Positions 1 through 9,368 of a stretch of DNA of 64,000 nt are shown here, in pieces; positions within the stretch are counted from its first letter, which is position 1; every line of letters begins with the position of its first letter. The notes under the pieces are model-generated. The model was given only the letters and a program-made list of their open reading frames with translations. It did no database searches and was not told the origin of the DNA. The position numbers and the translations under genes were made by a program. This stretch comes from a virus: positions 1 to 64,000 of the IMG/VR virus record IMGVR_UViG_3300049489_000477. One strand, given 5' to 3'.

Positions 1-1
1 A

Positions 2-982
2 GGTATCATAACATACTATGTACAAAACGGCGACTATGTTCGTAATTATGTTGTGTTATGTAAAGGAATGAATAATTGCACATACGCTCCATCTGGTCAA
101 TTTAAAGTCAATTTTACATCTTCATCCGAAATCATAAGACCAACCTCGCCATCAGCCGCATCAATGCCAACGACCGGATCATGGGGTCTGCCTGGTGGCT
201 GTGAATCGTGCATTGAAGTTCAAATAGATAATATTTTTGATGATTATAACTGGCAATACGCAAATATAGACGCTGTAAAAGCTGCCGCACAGCGATATGC
301 AGCATCTGTTCCTGCACCATCAACAGCAGATTCTTCAGCATATCCACCAGAATGTTGTCCAATCATTCCGTGTGCAAATACATCACCATCATCTCGTGGT
401 ACTCTTACGGGGCATTCTGCAACAAACGGGGCACCAGCTTATAGTGGTTGTACGACAACATTATCATTTAGTCTGAATACAGATAATCCGTGGTCTATTG
501 GCTCTGGTGCGCAGCCATGGGTGCCGCCTTCAAATGCAAGACCATGTAATTGGGTTGAACTTGAATTTGATAAGACTGTATATATGTCGCGTACCGCGTC
601 TCCAGGATGTGGTGGTTCGGTATCTCTTACAACGATGTATAGAGCTTATAAAAATAAAGGATCGGAAACTGCTTATGTGCTTGGTAATGTCACTATAAAT
701 GGAAGTGCTGCTTTTTATACCGATTATAGTCCGGGGTATACACCACCGTTGAGTAATATGCTTAATAGAATCTTTTATATTGGACATGTGGGTGATGCTC
801 CAAACTATTCTCCAGTTGCAGAAGAAGATTATCAATACATATCTTTATCACAGACACCGTATCGCATAAGGTTTGGTACATATTTTTCGGCTTGGTCTGG
901 ATATGATCTAAACAAACAAGGAGAAAATTGGGTAAGCGCAGAAATGGGAGTGAGTGCAATCCCTGTTACATTAATTGTATAA
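2..982 (+). CDS. Partial tail fibre or adhesin-type virion protein, 5' end outside window
   Basis: The frame is open from base 2 with no stop, so the gene begins before the window and 326 residues are visible; the GTG at 53 is probably internal. The visible part has clustered cysteines (ECC...C around residues 117-124, a CES and a PGCGG) and beta-rich, Thr/Ser/Gly-rich composition. It ends in PVTLIV, the same last six residues as the collar fibre at 33523-35046, which suggests a shared C-terminal element. The gene is followed after 21 bases by another fibre-type gene on the same strand. I do not recognise a specific family; the assignment to virion adhesins rests on composition, the shared C-terminus and context. 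Confidence 0.6.
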   Translation, partial: GIITYYVQNGDYVRNYVVLCKGMNNCTYAPSGQFKVNFTSSSEIIRPTSPSAASMPTTGSWGLPGGCESCIEVQIDNIFDDYNWQYANIDAVKAAAQRYAASVPAPSTADSSAYPPECCPIIPCANTSPSSRGTLTGHSATNGAPAYSGCTTTLSFSLNTDNPWSIGSGAQPWVPPSNARPCNWVELEFDKTVYMSRTASPGCGGSVSLTTMYRAYKNKGSETAYVLGNVTINGSAAFYTDYSPGYTPPLSNMLNRIFYIGHVGDAPNYSPVAEEDYQYISLSQTPYRIRFGTYFSAWSGYDLNKQGENWVSAEMGVSAIPVTLIV

Positions 983-985
983 ATA
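978..985 (+). promoter_or_regulatory. T4-type late promoter octamer
   Basis: TATAAATA, the exact T4 late promoter core, overlaps the stop codon of the upstream gene and lies 18 bases before the ATG at 1004. A purine-rich ribosome binding site (AAGAGAG) follows. In T4 this element is read by the gp55 sigma factor with the gp45 clamp; neither factor is in this window. Confidence 0.65.
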
Positions 986-1003
986 CATATAAGAGAGTAA
1001 CTC

Positions 1004-2002
1004 ATGGCTGGATTAAACAACATTGGCTTATATATTACCAATACAACAGCCGCCGATGCTTCCGCAAATGTATCATCTAACCATTGGAGACTATTTTCTG
1101 TTGGATCTGTAGCTACATCTGGTGGTGTTTATGCCGTCGATAGCTCTGGTAGCATTTTAAGATTAAGCGGTAGTAGCGGTGGTGGTAGCGGATCTATAAC
1201 CGTTTCTGGTAATGCGGTTGTAAGTGATGTAACAACACTTCAGTTTTCTGGACTGACGGTATCTACGCCAAATGCTGGAATTGCTCTCGTATCTGCACCA
1301 AATTATGGTAATGATATCGCAGCATTAAGTGGCGCAGTAGACACACTTGACCTTCGTGTTGATACACTTGAATCGACAACCAACAACCATGAAGTCAGAA
1401 TTGATAACCTTGAAACATCTGTTACCACGGTTTCAAATTCGTTGGCTACGATCATGCAAGGATCAGTCACATGTAATCCGTCAAGTTATGTGTACACGGT
1501 TTCCCATCCAGCGGTTCCGTCAAATGCTGTATTCCCTATAGTATCAATGGTCATTCCAAATAGCGGATCTGTCTTATATGTGCAAGGCGTAACCAACAGA
1601 ACAACGACAAGTTTTGATGTCATCATTTCAGAAACACCAACCATCACTGGTTATGCTATTAACTGGACCATCCCATTAAGCGGATCTGCGGTGGTTGTCC
1701 GCGCATATGATGTTTCAGTAACTAACATGATCAGCGGATCATATTCTCCAAATGCTGGGGCGTATGATACATTTGAATTGATTTACTCAAATGCGGTAAC
1801 TGTCAACCAGCCAACATCCATGGCAGCGGGTCAGACCATAAACATCATAACCAGATCCATCAGTGCAAGTAGTTCTCTGACATGGAGCGGTTATTTGTTC
1901 CCAGGAACTCCACCGGTTGCCACATCTGGCGGAACGGACATATACACCGTACTAAGAGCCGGTTCAAATTACTATGTAACATATGCCCAAATGTTTGGAT
2001 AA
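1004..2002 (+). CDS. Tail fibre/baseplate-associated protein with shared anchor and sandwich-like module
   Basis: 332 residues. The first 11 residues (MAGLNNIGLYI) resemble the starts of the proteins at 24062 and 30988, suggesting a common virion attachment segment of about 55 residues. A Gly/Ser linker follows (58-66). Residues about 104-150 look like a short coiled coil with regularly spaced Leu and Val. Residues about 151-224 form the sandwich-like module also found in the proteins at 33523, 35161, 37053 and 60047, with the pattern FPIVS..IP, YVQGxTNRTTTSFDV and GYxINW. The remaining 100 residues are a beta-rich Ser/Thr domain. A late promoter octamer and AAGAGAG site precede the ATG. Exact role is inferred. 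Confidence 0.65.
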   Translation: MAGLNNIGLYITNTTAADASANVSSNHWRLFSVGSVATSGGVYAVDSSGSILRLSGSSGGGSGSITVSGNAVVSDVTTLQFSGLTVSTPNAGIALVSAPNYGNDIAALSGAVDTLDLRVDTLESTTNNHEVRIDNLETSVTTVSNSLATIMQGSVTCNPSSYVYTVSHPAVPSNAVFPIVSMVIPNSGSVLYVQGVTNRTTTSFDVIISETPTITGYAINWTIPLSGSAVVVRAYDVSVTNMISGSYSPNAGAYDTFELIYSNAVTVNQPTSMAAGQTINIITRSISASSSLTWSGYLFPGTPPVATSGGTDIYTVLRAGSNYYVTYAQMFG

Positions 2003-2005
2003 TAC

Positions 2006-2650
2006 ATGGCAAACATGATCAGATCACCTGGGTTTGGACCAGCTTACTGGAAGAACCCGAATTCTTTACCGACATCAATGCCTATGTCTATGACATGGGA
2101 CAATATTTCTGAATTTGAAATTGTTGAGGCAAACACATTCAATGTAAATATGAATATTGGTGCTGCTAATGGTGGTGTAAAGACAAGAGGCTGGGATTAT
2201 GCCGTAACTATTGAAAACAATACGGATCCAACGAATGTAACCATAGCAAGTGGAACAGGAACACTGAATGCGGCTGGAAGTACGACTTTTACCGTATCAT
2301 TTCCAACATCAGCGTTCTTGGCAACCACCAATATGTCCGTTCCATCGTTAACTGAACTTGAAAATAAATTTGGACCTATTCGTGCTGGTGACAGTAATCC
2401 AAACAAATATTCGTCGCTGCTACGCAGCTTCGATAAACAACCAACTGCATATAGAAATGTATTGGTTGAAGAGATTGTCGATAATGTTGGTGTGTCACTT
2501 CCATCGATATTTGATTCATTTAATCCTCAATATAACAAATACGCTATTGTTTTTAAAATTGTCCGCTCAAACGCAACCGCGCCCGCCTTTTCGCTGACTG
2601 ACTATCGAGTATTGATTGTAAAATTCGCACCACTCATCGATATTGAGTAA
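2006..2650 (+). CDS. Hypothetical virion-type protein in fibre cluster
   Basis: 214 residues, starting three bases after the previous stop. The N-terminus (MANMIRSPGFGPAYWKNP) is aromatic and proline-rich; the centre is Asn/Thr-rich with a TFTVSFP-type beta pattern; the C-terminus has a YRVLIVKF strand. There is no signal peptide or membrane segment. I do not recognise the family. Its position between two fibre genes and directly before a strong terminator makes it the last gene of the first transcription unit and suggests a structural or fibre-assembly role. Confidence 0.55.
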   Translation: MANMIRSPGFGPAYWKNPNSLPTSMPMSMTWDNISEFEIVEANTFNVNMNIGAANGGVKTRGWDYAVTIENNTDPTNVTIASGTGTLNAAGSTTFTVSFPTSAFLATTNMSVPSLTELENKFGPIRAGDSNPNKYSSLLRSFDKQPTAYRNVLVEEIVDNVGVSLPSIFDSFNPQYNKYAIVFKIVRSNATAPAFSLTDYRVLIVKFAPLIDIE

Positions 2651-2664
2651 ATTTACATATTTTT

Positions 2665-2706
2665 AAAGAACCAGGAATTTTTCTTGGTTCTTTTTTTGTT
2701 TTTTAT
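2665..2706 (+). terminator. Rho-independent terminator
   Basis: A 13-bp stem (AAAGAACCAGGAA paired with TTCTTGGTTCTTT, one G-T pair) with a three-base loop ends in a long T tract. It follows the gene ending at 2650 by 15 bases and closes the first plus-strand unit. Confidence 0.9.
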
Positions 2707-2718
2707 AATATAAAATTG

Positions 2719-2726
2719 TATAAATA
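2719..2726 (+). promoter_or_regulatory. T4-type late promoter octamer
   Basis: Exact TATAAATA, 18 bases before the ATG at 2745 and just after the terminator, so a new transcription unit starts here. The site AAAGG (2732-2736) serves as ribosome binding site. Confidence 0.7.
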
Positions 2727-2744
2727 TGTTCAAAGGTGTGACTT

Positions 2745-3113
2745 ATGCCCTACGACAAGACCATTGGTGGTGACGATTTTACATTTGATGGAACTCTTAC
2801 TGCTACGCCTCAGACGATGTTTGATTTATTGTCGCCAGCCGATCAACAAGAACTTTTAGACGCTCTATTTAAAAATGGCAGAACAGATGGCATAAAGATA
2901 CGAGTAGCTGTCGATGGGTGGTTATATAGCACAAGCGATTTCTATACTTCACATAAAACTGGTGGCGCAGAAGAAACGATATTGGCGAATACTCGGTATC
3001 CTATGCCAGTTTATCAGTGGTGGCGCAAGCGTTTATTCCGTGGATTCGGTGGGCAGCCCGTCAAGATACGCATATTACTTTCCGCTAATTATGATAAAAG
3101 GAATGACTACTAA
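2745..3113 (+). CDS. Hypothetical protein, first gene of the second fibre unit
   Basis: 122 residues. The N-terminal half is acidic (DKTIGGDDFTFDGT, then SPADQQELLDALF, a likely helix); the C-terminal half is basic and aromatic (PVYQWWRKRLFRGF) and ends in beta-like KIRILLSANY. The stop overlaps the next start as TAATG, which implies translational coupling to the fibre at 3113. I do not recognise the family; a fibre adaptor or assembly factor is possible but unproven. Confidence 0.55.
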   Translation: MPYDKTIGGDDFTFDGTLTATPQTMFDLLSPADQQELLDALFKNGRTDGIKIRVAVDGWLYSTSDFYTSHKTGGAEETILANTRYPMPVYQWWRKRLFRGFGGQPVKIRILLSANYDKRNDY

Positions 3114-4516
3114 TGGGCATGGGTATTCTTCCTAGCTATGGTTTTGGAAGCGGTGGTGGTTCGGGTTCGATAACCGGAACCTTATCTGGACTTTCTGATG
3201 TTTCGATAACATCGCCAGTATCGGCGCAGTTATTGTCATTTGGTAATGCTGGTAAGTGGGTAAATACAAATTTAACTAATATTCCAGCATTCGTTACACT
3301 ACAAGCCCAAGTTAACAGCATTTCAGTTTCTGGTTACACACCACTTGCAACAACAGCAGCTTTAACCGGCGCACTTCAATCGCAGATATCATCGGAAATA
3401 ACGAACCGTCAACTTGGTGATCAGAATCTCCAGCAGCAAATCAATGAAGTGGTTGCTGGTTCACATGTTGTATTTTCGGAACAACTCACAGGTAATGGAA
3501 TATCGACACACTATCAGTTAACCGGTGCTATTACCAATGGTCAATTCATTTCTGGTGGTTGGGCTGTCATCAATGTTCTTTCATCGCTTGAGTCAAACAT
3601 AACAGATGTAAATGGCAAACCAATTTATGACGCTGGTATCTTGTCATTATTCACCAGACACCGCATTTACATTGATAGTATCGATCTATCTGGTGGCGTT
3701 AATCTTGATTATGCTCCACAGAATTCCCAAGTTTTCAAGTTGTGGTATTGGTATGACTTACAAGGTACAGATCGTATCAATAATTACTATCGTGATGATT
3801 TTGTTGCGAAGATGGAGCAGAATGATGGTGATTTGGCAACCAATGTTGTCGCAAATATTGTAAACTTTAATAACATATTAAGCAACACCGATAACACCGT
3901 CCAGAAAGCTCTTGAAACACTCGATGATCATACACATCCAGAAATAGCTTCGATATCCGCATCGGTCATTAACCTTGGTAATACAAAACAAAATAATATA
4001 ACGCTTATTGGTGGTGCGAATGTCAGTATCGTTCAAGCACCAGCCGCTACATGGACCATCAGCGTCACTGGTGTCGGCTCCGCATCAATAGCCGCTGGTA
4101 CTGGTATATCAGTCACACCATCGGGCGCAGTCTCTGTTATTGCTGTAGTAGATTATATTGGTAAGACCGAAGTAGCTGCCATTTCAGCAAGCTTAGATAG
4201 TCGCATACAACTTGTGGACGCGAGTGTTGTTCACTTAACGGGAAATGAATCTATTTCGGGTTCTAAAAACTTTGCACAAACACCATCTGTTTCGGGTCTA
4301 TATACGGTTCTTCATACGGGTAATGCGTTCTATGAGCATTATCAAGCAACACCATCCTCGTTATGGATCGTCGCACACAATTTGAATAGGCATCCATCTG
4401 TAACGACAACGAATTTATCGGGTTATGTCATTATAGGAGATGTGACTTATATAAATAACAATATCGTCACGATCAGTGTACAACCAGCCAGGGCGGGATA
4501 CGCCTACTTTAATTAA
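3113..4516 (+). CDS. Tail fibre protein
   Basis: 467 residues. After a glycine-rich N-terminus come coiled-coil or shaft elements (TTAALTGALQSQI), the phage motif DNTVQKALETLDDHTH (about 263-278), and a VVHLTGNESISGSKNF motif (about 371-386) that recurs in other fibres here. The last 55 residues (from SLWIVAHNL to YAYFN) match a C-terminal domain I associate with many phage tail fibres, with the pattern W.V.HNL.R.PSV followed by GDVTY and a final aromatic-Asn. The mosaic is typical of trimeric fibres. The start is the ATG inside the TAATG overlap; a second in-frame ATG lies two codons downstream. Confidence 0.8.
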   Translation: MGMGILPSYGFGSGGGSGSITGTLSGLSDVSITSPVSAQLLSFGNAGKWVNTNLTNIPAFVTLQAQVNSISVSGYTPLATTAALTGALQSQISSEITNRQLGDQNLQQQINEVVAGSHVVFSEQLTGNGISTHYQLTGAITNGQFISGGWAVINVLSSLESNITDVNGKPIYDAGILSLFTRHRIYIDSIDLSGGVNLDYAPQNSQVFKLWYWYDLQGTDRINNYYRDDFVAKMEQNDGDLATNVVANIVNFNNILSNTDNTVQKALETLDDHTHPEIASISASVINLGNTKQNNITLIGGANVSIVQAPAATWTISVTGVGSASIAAGTGISVTPSGAVSVIAVVDYIGKTEVAAISASLDSRIQLVDASVVHLTGNESISGSKNFAQTPSVSGLYTVLHTGNAFYEHYQATPSSLWIVAHNLNRHPSVTTTNLSGYVIIGDVTYINNNIVTISVQPARAGYAYFN

Positions 4517-4528
4517 AAGGAATATATC

Positions 4529-6802
4529 ATGCCAGAATTCGTCCAGACAGCAGACTTTACTAATTTACCAGTTGCAAACTTTGCTTTACAAAACTTTGCG
4601 CCTGCTGCCCCGGTAAGTGGATCGAAGTTTTTCGATCCGACCAACGGACACGAATATGTCTTTACGGGTACGGGTGGCTTAAGTGGTCAAGGCGTATGGG
4701 TAGCAACTGGTCAGATAGCCAATGTTGGTCCCGTATCGTCAACAACCAATAGCGACGGTACATTCACCGTAACTATCGCAGCCGCAACCCCATCAGCATC
4801 CGGTCTTATGTCGGCTTCTGACAAGACCAAGCTTGATGATGCGACAGCGACAGGAACTGCTGGCAAGATCGTATTGTGGAACGCTTCGAATGGATTGACC
4901 GCAAATGTAACAGGTAATTTGGCTGGAACCGCTAACAATGCCAACAACTTGAATGGTCAGCCTGGCAGCTATTACCTCGACCTTGCAAATAGTACCGGAA
5001 CATTGCCAACATCGGCTGGTGGTCTTGGTATTGATGTAAGTAGTGCTGGTAATGGTCAGATTCTCATTGGAAATGGTTCTGGTCTTTCGCTTAATGTTAT
5101 TTCCGCTGGTCCCGGTATATCGATATTGTCTGGTCCAGGCACAATAACAATCGCTGCAAATATTTCTGGAACAGTTGCTCCAGCAGATGCTTCCTATGTT
5201 GTTATCGGTACACATCCAACATTAACAAGTGAGCGTGTATTAACGGCTGCAAACAGCCAATTGACACTCACCGATGGCGGTGCGAATAGTGCAGTAACTC
5301 TCGGTCTTTCTGCTGTTGCAGTAGCTGGTGAGCAGCAACCAAAGGTAACCATAGACGAGTTTGGTCGTGTACTTTCAAGTACCGCTCTTACATCTGCTGA
5401 TATTCCTACGATACCAAAGAGTAAGATTGGTGACTTCGTAGAATCTGATTATGTCCACACAACTGGCAACGAAACAATTGGTGGAAACAAGACATTCTCC
5501 AATGCTGTGACGATAAATGGAGACTTGTTCGTATCGGGATCGACAACCACAGTCAGTTCACAGAGTCTTATTGTCAGCGACAATATGGTCGTTATCAACA
5601 GCGGTGAGCCTGGTGTCGGTGTCACGAACGTATCTGCTGGTCTACAAGTAGATCGTGGTCCTTCGGCTAATCCATACATCTTCGCATTCTTTGAAGATTC
5701 CGATACATTCCGTATCGGTGAGCCTGGTAGCTTCCAAGCCGTTGCAACACGCGCTGACACCATTGCCAACAACTCGCTTGTCAAGTGGGATGATGTTAAC
5801 AAGATACTTGTCGATACTGGTATAAATGCTGGAACAATTCTCACATCAGCATCATCATTGAATGGAGCCAATTTAATTCTTGGTTCTGTCGCCAACGATA
5901 AGCTCACCAATAGCAGCATCACCGTAGATGCCGGTGCTGGACTTGCTGGTGGTGGATCGGTTGCTCTTGGTTCATCAGTAACCGTAAGCTTGTCGCCAAC
6001 TGGTACTGCTGGAACATATACAAAAGTAACAACCAACATATATGGTCAAGTTGTATCGGGAACAACACTCACATCTGGTGATATCCCAGCCCATACACAA
6101 GCATGGTCAACCATTACCAATACACCAACAACATTGGCTGGATATGGAATAACAGACGCAGTAAATACAACTGGCGATCAGACCATCAACGGTGTAAAGA
6201 ACTTCGCTCTTACTCCAACCGTCAGTGGATCGTATGTTGTCTATCATACTGGTAACTTCGTCAATACTGGTGGTACGGTAACATCGGTAGCATTGACAGC
6301 ACCAACAGAAATATCTGTCGCTGGTTCACCAGTAATAAGTTCTGGAACAATTGCATTGACATGGGCTACTCAAGCATCTGGTGCGGTATTCGCTGGACCA
6401 ACTGCTGGTGCTGCAACAACCCCAGCATTCAGAAATCTTGTTGCGACTGATATCCCAGCCTTGGACTTCTCCAAGATCACAACAGGTATTGTTCCTGTCG
6501 CACAGGGTGGAACTGGTGCAGGATCAGCATCTGGTGCAAGAATATCATTAAGCATTGCAACCATTGCGGCTGCAACCATCGTGGGTGATGATGTAAACGA
6601 TACATTCGTCATAACCAACGTCTTCAATAATGCCGATGTGGTTGTCCAAGTCACAAGATCGGCTGGAGCGGTACTCGGAAATGTTGTCATCCCAACGATA
6701 AATATCGGTCAATCTTCACCATATGCTATTACCGTATCATTTGGTAAGAAGGTTCCAACGGGAACATCTTATCGCGTACAAATGGTCGGAGTTGGTGCAT
6801 AA
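4529..6802 (+). CDS. Large tail fibre protein
   Basis: 757 residues with an AAAGGA site seven bases before the ATG. Modules in order: N-terminal region with FFDPTNGHEYVFTG (34-47); SGLMSASDKTKLD (91-103), a very common fibre motif; LAGTANNANNLNG and STGTLPTSAGGLG, phage fibre linkers; TTGNETIGGNKTF; a SDNMVVINSGEPGVGVT module (about 350-366) also present in the fibre at 35161; AGYGITDAVNTTGDQTINGVKNF; and a C-terminal domain with DDVNDTFVITN and a YRVQMVG end. The modular, Ala/Thr/Gly-rich composition and lack of charged residues are characteristic of trimeric beta-structured fibres. Receptor specificity cannot be told from sequence. Confidence 0.85.
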   Translation: MPEFVQTADFTNLPVANFALQNFAPAAPVSGSKFFDPTNGHEYVFTGTGGLSGQGVWVATGQIANVGPVSSTTNSDGTFTVTIAAATPSASGLMSASDKTKLDDATATGTAGKIVLWNASNGLTANVTGNLAGTANNANNLNGQPGSYYLDLANSTGTLPTSAGGLGIDVSSAGNGQILIGNGSGLSLNVISAGPGISILSGPGTITIAANISGTVAPADASYVVIGTHPTLTSERVLTAANSQLTLTDGGANSAVTLGLSAVAVAGEQQPKVTIDEFGRVLSSTALTSADIPTIPKSKIGDFVESDYVHTTGNETIGGNKTFSNAVTINGDLFVSGSTTTVSSQSLIVSDNMVVINSGEPGVGVTNVSAGLQVDRGPSANPYIFAFFEDSDTFRIGEPGSFQAVATRADTIANNSLVKWDDVNKILVDTGINAGTILTSASSLNGANLILGSVANDKLTNSSITVDAGAGLAGGGSVALGSSVTVSLSPTGTAGTYTKVTTNIYGQVVSGTTLTSGDIPAHTQAWSTITNTPTTLAGYGITDAVNTTGDQTINGVKNFALTPTVSGSYVVYHTGNFVNTGGTVTSVALTAPTEISVAGSPVISSGTIALTWATQASGAVFAGPTAGAATTPAFRNLVATDIPALDFSKITTGIVPVAQGGTGAGSASGARISLSIATIAAATIVGDDVNDTFVITNVFNNADVVVQVTRSAGAVLGNVVIPTINIGQSSPYAITVSFGKKVPTGTSYRVQMVGVGA

Positions 6803-6806
6803 AACT

Positions 6807-6815
6807 TGATATAAT
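6807..6815 (+). promoter_or_regulatory. Extended -10 promoter placed for a leaderless mRNA
   Basis: TG-A-TATAAT with exactly six bases (ACCAAT) before the ATG at 6822, so the expected transcription start is the A of the start codon. The gene has no Shine-Dalgarno sequence. The same geometry occurs before 23976, 41053 and 55001. Confidence 0.55.
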
Positions 6816-6821
6816 ACCAAT

Positions 6822-9365
6822 ATGCCCGAACTATATGATGTTATCGTACAATCCCCAGCAATAACAGCCAATGGATTTGAATTCAAATTCCAGAATGTTG
6901 GGGGCACGCTTGCATTATTGGGTGATGTAGCTGCTGTTTCTGGATCACTTGGTGGTCGAGTAGGAAATCTTGAACAAATAAACGAAGATACTAACGAACC
7001 AACAGGTTTCGTTGATCGTACTTCTTCTGTTTTATTGTTTAATAATTCTACACGAACATTCACCATTTCTGGAACATATGGTGTTTATTGTGACGGTGTT
7101 AAATTCACAAAGACCGGTGAAACACAAGTCATCAATAATACCCATGGTATGCATTTCTTCTATTATGATCCGAATGGTAACTTTACCTATAGTGACGGTA
7201 CGCCTTGGAGTATATTAGCACCAGATGCCATGATTGCTGCTGTATATTGGGACGCTCAAAGTCAGCTTGGCGTATTAATCGAAGAGAGACATGGTTGTAT
7301 TCTGGATGCAGCAACCCACTATTATAATCATAATCTGTATGGAACACAAAGATTAACAACTGGTGCTATTGGTGGATTCACCATTCAAGATAGTTTATCA
7401 AATTCTTCTGTACAACTCAATGTTGGTCCAACGACATTAGCCGACGAAGATATCATTTATACAACCGTAAGCAGCATGATTTCCGGTAGTTACCGGTTTG
7501 CTTATCGTTCTGGTGCGTCAAATTGGGTCGTTGGTTCAACAAGCATCGTTCCGTTCATGTATGATGGTACGAACATCATAAAATTCAATAGTGTATCTGG
7601 TGGCGTCTATTCGATGCAGGATATCACAACAGCAGGAACGAATACCTTCGTAAATTACTATATAGTCGCATCAACTTCCGTTTCTGGCGCATATAGTTAT
7701 ATGATAGTCCCAGGACAAGCAACATATGCCACACTATCGTTAGCTCAAGGTGAAGCATTCAATAATCTCAGTCTTACGAATTTCCCATTCATTGAATTCA
7801 ATGCCGTTTATCAGTTGACATTCCGCTATAGTAATTCTTATAGCGGCATCAGTGGTAGAGCAAGATTAGAGGCAAACCCAGTTTTGTTGGGATTGCGATC
7901 ATCGACGCAATCAGTAGCACCAGCATCTACACACAATGCTCTTGCCGGTTTACAGGGTGGAGTTGCTGGTGAGTATTTCCATCTGACTTCGAACCAATTT
8001 ATCGATTATATCGGAAGAACCGAAGTAGCATCCATATCAGCAAACTTTAATACGAGAATATCTGGTATAACTGGAGGCATCGGACAGCTTGATAGCCGCT
8101 ATGCTAATATAACCGGTGATACATTTATAGGTAATATTTCAACTCCAACGATTTCTATTACTGGATACGCATCATTTACTCCACAATTATCTGGTCAAGT
8201 TCCTTGGGCAGAAGGACGAGTCTTCTATGATGCTGATGACCAGACATTATGTTATTATAACGATAACGACGAAGTAAAAGTAAATATTGGTCAAGAAACT
8301 CTAATTCGTGTTGTCAATAAAACTGGTTCTGATATTCCAAATGGAAAAGTCGTTTATATCAATGGCGCACAAGGAAATAGACCAACAATCGATCTTGCAG
8401 ATGCTGATATGGACACGGCACATGATGTTGTTGGCGTAACAACATGTGCAATACCAGATAATCAGACTGGATATGTAACAACAGATGGTCTTGTACGAGA
8501 TGTTGACACCAACGGTTGGGTACAAGGAACTCAATTATGGCTCAGTCAGACTCCGGGTGAATATATTGATACTCCACCAATATCTGCTCATAAGGTGTAC
8601 ATCGCCAGAGTCATTAGACAAGGATTAACGGACGGTATAATACTTGTTGCTGTAGACAATGGTAAAGATTTATCACAGCTTCATGATGTATCGATTTCTG
8701 GTGCCAACATCGGTGACTTGTTGGTTTATAATGGAAGCTTCTGGACAAATAACTATAATATAACTAACTATGCGACAACATCAAGTGTCACATCAATATC
8801 TGCTAGTTTAAACACCAGGATAACATCACTTGAAACACAAACAAGCGGTATAACTGGTGGCATATCGCAGCTTGATAACCGATTTGCTAATATAGACGGT
8901 GATATATTTACTGGTAATGTAACAGTTCCGTCTATCAATATAACGGGAAGCTCATTCATAACACCAGATACTGTCGTATTATCTGGTGCAAGTCAGGATC
9001 TTGTTGTCCGTGGCGTCTCGACGGGAACCACATATGTCACCCTCGGTGTGAAAAACTCTGGAACTGGTGTATCAATACCAACAAACTCAGCGGTATCTTT
9101 CAATGTACAGTTTACTGGCATAAATACTAATGGATCTGGTCAAGTTGGCGCATTCATATTGACGGGTGTAATTCGTAACACGGCTGGAACAACAGCAATT
9201 CAAGGATCACCGACAACAACCATTATAAGCCGACCGGGAGTACAATGGGAAGTCCAAGCAATAGCTAACGATACAAGCGACACTCTTGAGATTCAAGCGA
9301 AAGGACCAACAGCAACAACCATAAAGTGGGCAGCTAAAGCAACTCTTGTGTGGATAGGACTATAA
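6822..9365 (+). CDS. Large tail fibre protein, probably leaderless
   Basis: 847 residues. Contains DGVKFTKTGETQVIN and THYYNHNLYGTQ (phage fibre motifs), a HNALAGLQGGVAGEYFHLT motif (about 373-391) common in fibre shafts, two VASISANFNTRI/GITGGI.QLD coiled-coil-like repeats around 406-430 and 650-690, and a central beta domain with VVNKTGSDIPNGKVVYING typical of fibre and adhesin proteins. The C-terminal 120 residues (from ASQDLVVRG) form another beta domain. No Shine-Dalgarno precedes the ATG; an extended -10 box sits six bases upstream. Same-strand neighbours are fibres separated by 3 and 19 bases. Confidence 0.82.
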   Translation: MPELYDVIVQSPAITANGFEFKFQNVGGTLALLGDVAAVSGSLGGRVGNLEQINEDTNEPTGFVDRTSSVLLFNNSTRTFTISGTYGVYCDGVKFTKTGETQVINNTHGMHFFYYDPNGNFTYSDGTPWSILAPDAMIAAVYWDAQSQLGVLIEERHGCILDAATHYYNHNLYGTQRLTTGAIGGFTIQDSLSNSSVQLNVGPTTLADEDIIYTTVSSMISGSYRFAYRSGASNWVVGSTSIVPFMYDGTNIIKFNSVSGGVYSMQDITTAGTNTFVNYYIVASTSVSGAYSYMIVPGQATYATLSLAQGEAFNNLSLTNFPFIEFNAVYQLTFRYSNSYSGISGRARLEANPVLLGLRSSTQSVAPASTHNALAGLQGGVAGEYFHLTSNQFIDYIGRTEVASISANFNTRISGITGGIGQLDSRYANITGDTFIGNISTPTISITGYASFTPQLSGQVPWAEGRVFYDADDQTLCYYNDNDEVKVNIGQETLIRVVNKTGSDIPNGKVVYINGAQGNRPTIDLADADMDTAHDVVGVTTCAIPDNQTGYVTTDGLVRDVDTNGWVQGTQLWLSQTPGEYIDTPPISAHKVYIARVIRQGLTDGIILVAVDNGKDLSQLHDVSISGANIGDLLVYNGSFWTNNYNITNYATTSSVTSISASLNTRITSLETQTSGITGGISQLDNRFANIDGDIFTGNVTVPSINITGSSFITPDTVVLSGASQDLVVRGVSTGTTYVTLGVKNSGTGVSIPTNSAVSFNVQFTGINTNGSGQVGAFILTGVIRNTAGTTAIQGSPTTTIISRPGVQWEVQAIANDTSDTLEIQAKGPTATTIKWAAKATLVWIGL

Positions 9366-9368
9366 CAT

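Noticed and set aside
5449-6039. Minus-strand frame of 196 codons inside a fibre gene
   Set aside because: Antisense shadow in a strongly coding fibre; Thr/Ala/Pro composition mirrors the sense strand.
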